Below, in pieces: positions 60,962 through 64,000 of a stretch of 64,000 nucleotides of DNA. Position 1 is the stretch's first letter; the number at the start of each line of letters is the position of its first letter. This DNA is from an uncultured Armatimonadota bacterium. GTDB lineage: Bacteria; Armatimonadota; Fimbriimonadia; Fimbriimonadales; Fimbriimonadaceae. The DNA lies in the NCBI GenBank assembly GCA_903833215.1, contig CAILEM010000012.1, forward strand, positions 1 to 64,000, read 5' to 3'. The notes beneath the pieces are model-generated. The model saw only the letters and a program-made list of their open reading frames with translations, did not search any database and was not told where the DNA came from. Both the position numbers and the translations under genes were made by a program.

Positions 60962-62131
60962 TCAATCGACTTCCTCACTCACTCTGATATGAATGCCTCG
61001 CCGCTTTATCTGCTCACAGAACTCGGTACCGGCCAACGCGGTTTCATATCGTAAGCAGCCTGGCTGGAAGCTACCAGCAGCAATGGCTTGGGCATGGATG
61101 GCGATTGAGAAGCCAGTGGTTCGCTCCATGCTGGTAAAGCCGGTTTTTTCGCACTGCTTGTCGAAGATATCTACCTGCAGCCGAGTCTGTTGACCCTGAC
61201 GCGTACCCACACCGACACCTCGGACAACGCATTGGTCGAGATCTTGAATCTTGCCGAGGCTCTCGCCAAAGACGTTGCAGAAGACGTCTCGTGGCTTGAC
61301 CATCTGCCCACGCACATCAACGGTTTCCTCGTTCCAGAATCCGAAATCGCGGAAGATGCGCATGCGTTCGCAATGCCCTGGCCACCGGATGGTCTTGTAC
61401 TGATAGTTCTTCACACGGCCCCGGAGAGTGTACGGCGCTGTGCTTGTCCCACCGGAAGTGTTAAATGCTTCCATCTGGCCAAGCTGCTCGATTTGAATCT
61501 GCTCAACTTCTGCGAGCGTGTCGAGCAACACGATTTCTCCATCGCGAAGGGCAACGGCTTGGTACATGTACTCCGTGACGAGTCCCTCAACGTTGAAGGT
61601 GAGTTTGTAGTTGAAGGGAGGTTTCGGGTGTTGGGGAAGCACTCCACAGTAAAGGTTTATAGAATGGGCCTCATCCAAGTGCTCGATCAAGTACAGCCCT
61701 ATGCTGTTCACGAGACCGGGGGCAAGTCCGGTGTCCGGAATCAATGTGACGCCTGCTTCCTTGGCCGCAGAGTCCATGGCTAGGGTCTGCAGTGTGACTT
61801 CGGTGTTGCCACCCAGATCGCACATATTCGTCTGCGTTTCGATAGCGACTGCCGCAATCTTCGGGTGCATCCAGTAAGGAACGCAGCTTAGGAGAACATC
61901 AACTGGCTTGAGAAACGCGGCTAGCGACCCTGGGTCCAATGCGTTGACCTGTATCGGGCGGCAGGCATCTCTGCCTAACAATCGGTTGACGCGATCGGCG
62001 CTCTTGGTTGCTTGCTCGAGGTTAGCGTCGGCGAGAAGCAGACACTCGGGTTCGGCAAACTTTGCGATGTCATATGCAGCGGCCGTACCCTGCATGCCGG
62101 CTCCAAGCACGGCAAAACACTTATTCATCAT
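60962..62131 (-). CDS. saccharopine dehydrogenase-like oxidoreductase
   Basis: A protein of 389 residues. The N-terminal Rossmann domain starts KCFAVLGAGMQGTAAAYDIAKF. The second domain follows from about 125 (DTGLAPGLVNSIGLYLIEHL). This layout fits saccharopine reductase-like enzymes, including L-lysine 6-dehydrogenase, which share LGAGMQG and the length. NAD-dependent amino acid oxidation or synthesis is therefore likely, but the substrate cannot be read from sequence alone. It is convergent with the glycosidase gene, 18 bases apart. Confidence 0.83.
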   Translation of the reverse strand: MMNKCFAVLGAGMQGTAAAYDIAKFAEPECLLLADANLEQATKSADRVNRLLGRDACRPIQVNALDPGSLAAFLKPVDVLLSCVPYWMHPKIAAVAIETQTNMCDLGGNTEVTLQTLAMDSAAKEAGVTLIPDTGLAPGLVNSIGLYLIEHLDEAHSINLYCGVLPQHPKPPFNYKLTFNVEGLVTEYMYQAVALRDGEIVLLDTLAEVEQIQIEQLGQMEAFNTSGGTSTAPYTLRGRVKNYQYKTIRWPGHCERMRIFRDFGFWNEETVDVRGQMVKPRDVFCNVFGESLGKIQDLDQCVVRGVGVGTRQGQQTRLQVDIFDKQCEKTGFTSMERTTGFSIAIHAQAIAAGSFQPGCLRYETALAGTEFCEQIKRRGIHIRVSEEVD

Positions 62132-62222
62132 CTCCTGAAACTCCTTTGTTCCTGGTGAAACAGATACAGTGATTTTACCTGGGTGGGCTATCGGTTCCTC
62201 TAGGACTGCCCAACCGGAAACT

Positions 62223-64000
62223 CTACAAATGCCCGAGTAGATATTCCGCCAAGAAGTCGCGGTAGCAGGGCACGCGGAATCTTAGAGCCCCACCCGTTGT
62301 GCGACTTAGCATCCCACCCGCAATGAGCCTCAGGGGTGTCTTTGGGTCAGTGAAAGATTCTCCCTTGAGGAAGCGAACTACTTCACTCTTGGTTTGGGGA
62401 TCTCGTGAGGCTACGTGCAGCAAGCGCCGCAAATGTTCGCCGAACGGGCCATCCTGGCTCGCAAGAGTCGATTTCAAATGCTTGAGGTCGGCACCGTCAT
62501 GGACGATGGCATCGAACGCTTTTCGAGTCAAGAAAGGTTGTCCGGCGGTTAGTTCCCAAATGCCTCGCACCTCTGCGTGTGACAATTTCGCACCATATCG
62601 ATGCCCTAGTTCCCGTGTCTGGGCCTCATCGAAGTCTCGCACAGAAATTCTTAGGCCAACATTGAAGGGAGATTGGTTAATGTCCTGGATAAAGAGGTGT
62701 GCCTCGGTTGCGTACGAGATGATAAGCGTCAGTCGACTAAAGGGACCGCTTGCATCCATTGCCCGAAGATTGAACCAACTTCGGATGAGGCCAAAGAAGT
62801 CGTCGGCAAAATCGACGCCAAACATTCGATCGGCCTCGTCGATCGCCCACACAACCGGACCCTGGATCTGCTTCAACACGCTCTCCACCATTGCGTGTAG
62901 GTTCATGTTGGGGCCAATCCACTCATTCCAAGCGGCTCCGATATCGAGAGGAACTCCTAGCTGGGTGGCAAACCCGTATGCCAATGCTCGTGAGAAGGCA
63001 TTAGGATCCTCTAGGTGCGACCGGCTGAGGACTTGAAAATCGGTAACGGCTACAGAGAGACCGTGGGATTTTGCTTCATTCAACACCCGGCTCAACAGCG
63101 AAGTCTTTCCAACTTGTCTCGCACCGTGAACCAGAACAGTTCCTTCAGAAGACTCGATTGCTGCTTTGAGTAATTGATCGCAATCTCGCGTGATGTAGAA
63201 CGGAGAGACGATGGGCATTGCACCCCCGGTCGTTTCACGCTTCTGGGATTCTTGAGCAGGCAGGAACGTCGGTTTGGAGTCACCAGTGGCATGCCAAAGC
63301 GACTCGAATACCTCCACGCTCCTTGCGGACGGAGTTGCGCCCCAATGATCGCTAAGGAGCGTTTCAAGCTCTTCAAATTGGCGAATTGCCTCGGAGCGGA
63401 GGCCCGCAGATGCGTACGCGCGCATCAGTGCAAGATGCACATCTTCGCGCATTGGGGCGGCAATCACGGCTTGCCTCCCTATCCGTAGTGCTTCATCGAA
63501 TCTCTCGGCACTCAAGAGAAGAGCGATCAGTTGTTCGACGGCCTGGGCAAATCGTTCTTCCAGCTCCATTCGATGGACTTGGAGCCATGGGTCCTCTTGC
63601 TCGGCTAGAAGTGGACCGCCGTAAGTAAGGATCGCCTCTTTGAGATGTGCTTCAGGGTGGCTATTCTCTAATCCAGCATCCGTAAGTTGCCGAAAGGTGT
63701 CGACATCCGTATGCACTAACTCGGAATCCAGCCACAAGCGGTCCCCTTGGGACCGTACTACCATTGCCGATCGGGAGTCCACTTCGAGCACATGGCGGAT
63801 GTCTGACAGGGCCCGTCGCAAATTCTGTGACTGTCGATCTCCATCGCTATCTGGCCAGAGTCCCTCAAATAGTTCTGATTTGTGGACCGAGTGCTTAAGC
63901 CTCAGAGCGAGCGATGCGAGTAATCGCTCCGCCGTGCGCGAGCGAAACTTGATGGGACGATCCGGCTGAGAAGACAGGACGACGTGGAATTGCCCAAGCA
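62223..64000 (-). CDS. SARP/BTAD regulator with ATPase domain (partial)
   Basis: The frame is open from 62223 through the right edge, so the first few residues are missing. It begins with a winged-helix region (LGQFHVVLSSQPDRPIKFRS, then RTAERLLASLALRL and SELFEGLWPD). A bacterial transcriptional activation domain follows (QNLRRALSDIRHVL onward, about 60-220). Then comes an AAA_14-type ATPase with Walker A GARQVGKTS and Walker B-like VVWAIDEADRMFG, ending in a winged C-terminal part. AfsR-like regulators combine these modules. It would be a transcription factor with NTP control; its targets are unknown. Confidence 0.88.
   Translation of the reverse strand, partial: LGQFHVVLSSQPDRPIKFRSRTAERLLASLALRLKHSVHKSELFEGLWPDSDGDRQSQNLRRALSDIRHVLEVDSRSAMVVRSQGDRLWLDSELVHTDVDTFRQLTDAGLENSHPEAHLKEAILTYGGPLLAEQEDPWLQVHRMELEERFAQAVEQLIALLLSAERFDEALRIGRQAVIAAPMREDVHLALMRAYASAGLRSEAIRQFEELETLLSDHWGATPSARSVEVFESLWHATGDSKPTFLPAQESQKRETTGGAMPIVSPFYITRDCDQLLKAAIESSEGTVLVHGARQVGKTSLLSRVLNEAKSHGLSVAVTDFQVLSRSHLEDPNAFSRALAYGFATQLGVPLDIGAAWNEWIGPNMNLHAMVESVLKQIQGPVVWAIDEADRMFGVDFADDFFGLIRSWFNLRAMDASGPFSRLTLIISYATEAHLFIQDINQSPFNVGLRISVRDFDEAQTRELGHRYGAKLSHAEVRGIWELTAGQPFLTRKAFDAIVHDGADLKHLKSTLASQDGPFGEHLRRLLHVASRDPQTKSEVVRFLKGESFTDPKTPLRLIAGGMLSRTTGGALRFRVPCYRDFLAEYLLGHL

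Noticed and set aside
1-64000. CRISPR array, tRNA, rRNA, integrase
   Set aside because: I looked for regularly spaced short repeats, cloverleaf ends and recombinase motifs and saw none; the direct repeats present are only two-copy or irregular.

Overview
The window reads as a chromosome segment of a free-living, secretion-rich Gram-negative-type bacterium. A secretin, several prepilin-like proteins, Tat and lipoprotein signals, a eukaryotic-type glycogen branching enzyme and many exported peptidases and glycosidases would suit a member of Armatimonadota (Fimbriimonas-like) or a related phylum. This is inference from gene content; there is no rRNA or other strong marker, and I see no tRNA gene or CRISPR array.

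Layout. 0.2-5 kb (minus strand): a toxin-antitoxin pair, moaC, moaB, tatD and glgB. 5-14 kb: a small membrane protein, a Tat-exported NHL protein, a type II/IV secretin, a two-gene unit of unknown function, a DUF4143 ATPase and an NlpC/P60 peptidase. 14-21 kb: purQ-purS, an M28 carboxypeptidase, an ACR3 arsenite exporter behind twin operator-like repeats, and metG. 21.4-29.1 kb is an accessory island with visibly more A+T and small unfamiliar genes. It is bracketed by toxin-antitoxin loci (two with broken toxins, one intact). Its core is an apparent operon: a cysteine-rich secreted peptide, a membrane-anchored protein, a DsbA-like thiol oxidoreductase, a TPR-sulfotransferase with an in-frame TAG, and pilin-like proteins. 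29-43 kb: a second M28 peptidase, a possible thioester adhesin, fumC, a redoxin plus copper monooxygenase pair, a lipoprotein, a GH44 glucanase, an M1 aminopeptidase and a DUF5107 protein. 43.4-47.4 kb is repeat-rich with a pseudopilin/lipoprotein pair and one orphan gene. 47.4-53.5 kb (minus): thrC, a DgcN/DgcA-like pair, msrA, a hydrolase and a UbiD decarboxylase. 53.6-64 kb: 6-phosphogluconate dehydrogenase, an AAG-type DNA glycosylase, a potassium channel, an Hsp20 chaperone, an SDR dehydrogenase with a GH63-like glycosidase, a saccharopine-dehydrogenase-like enzyme and a SARP-type regulator running off the right edge.

Non-coding structure is unusually rich. There are two copies of a small terminal-inverted-repeat element (195 and 150 bp) with direct repeats at their ends, two copies of a different 130-bp inverted-repeat element, six copies of a REP-like hairpin ending in GGCATCATCG, a tandem 71-bp repeat behind metG, and duplicated mosaic repeat blocks either side of the pseudopilin pair. 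The most interesting candidate for an undescribed system is the 22.9-27.9 kb cluster, which puts a ten-cysteine exported peptide beside a disulfide-type oxidoreductase and a sulfotransferase.
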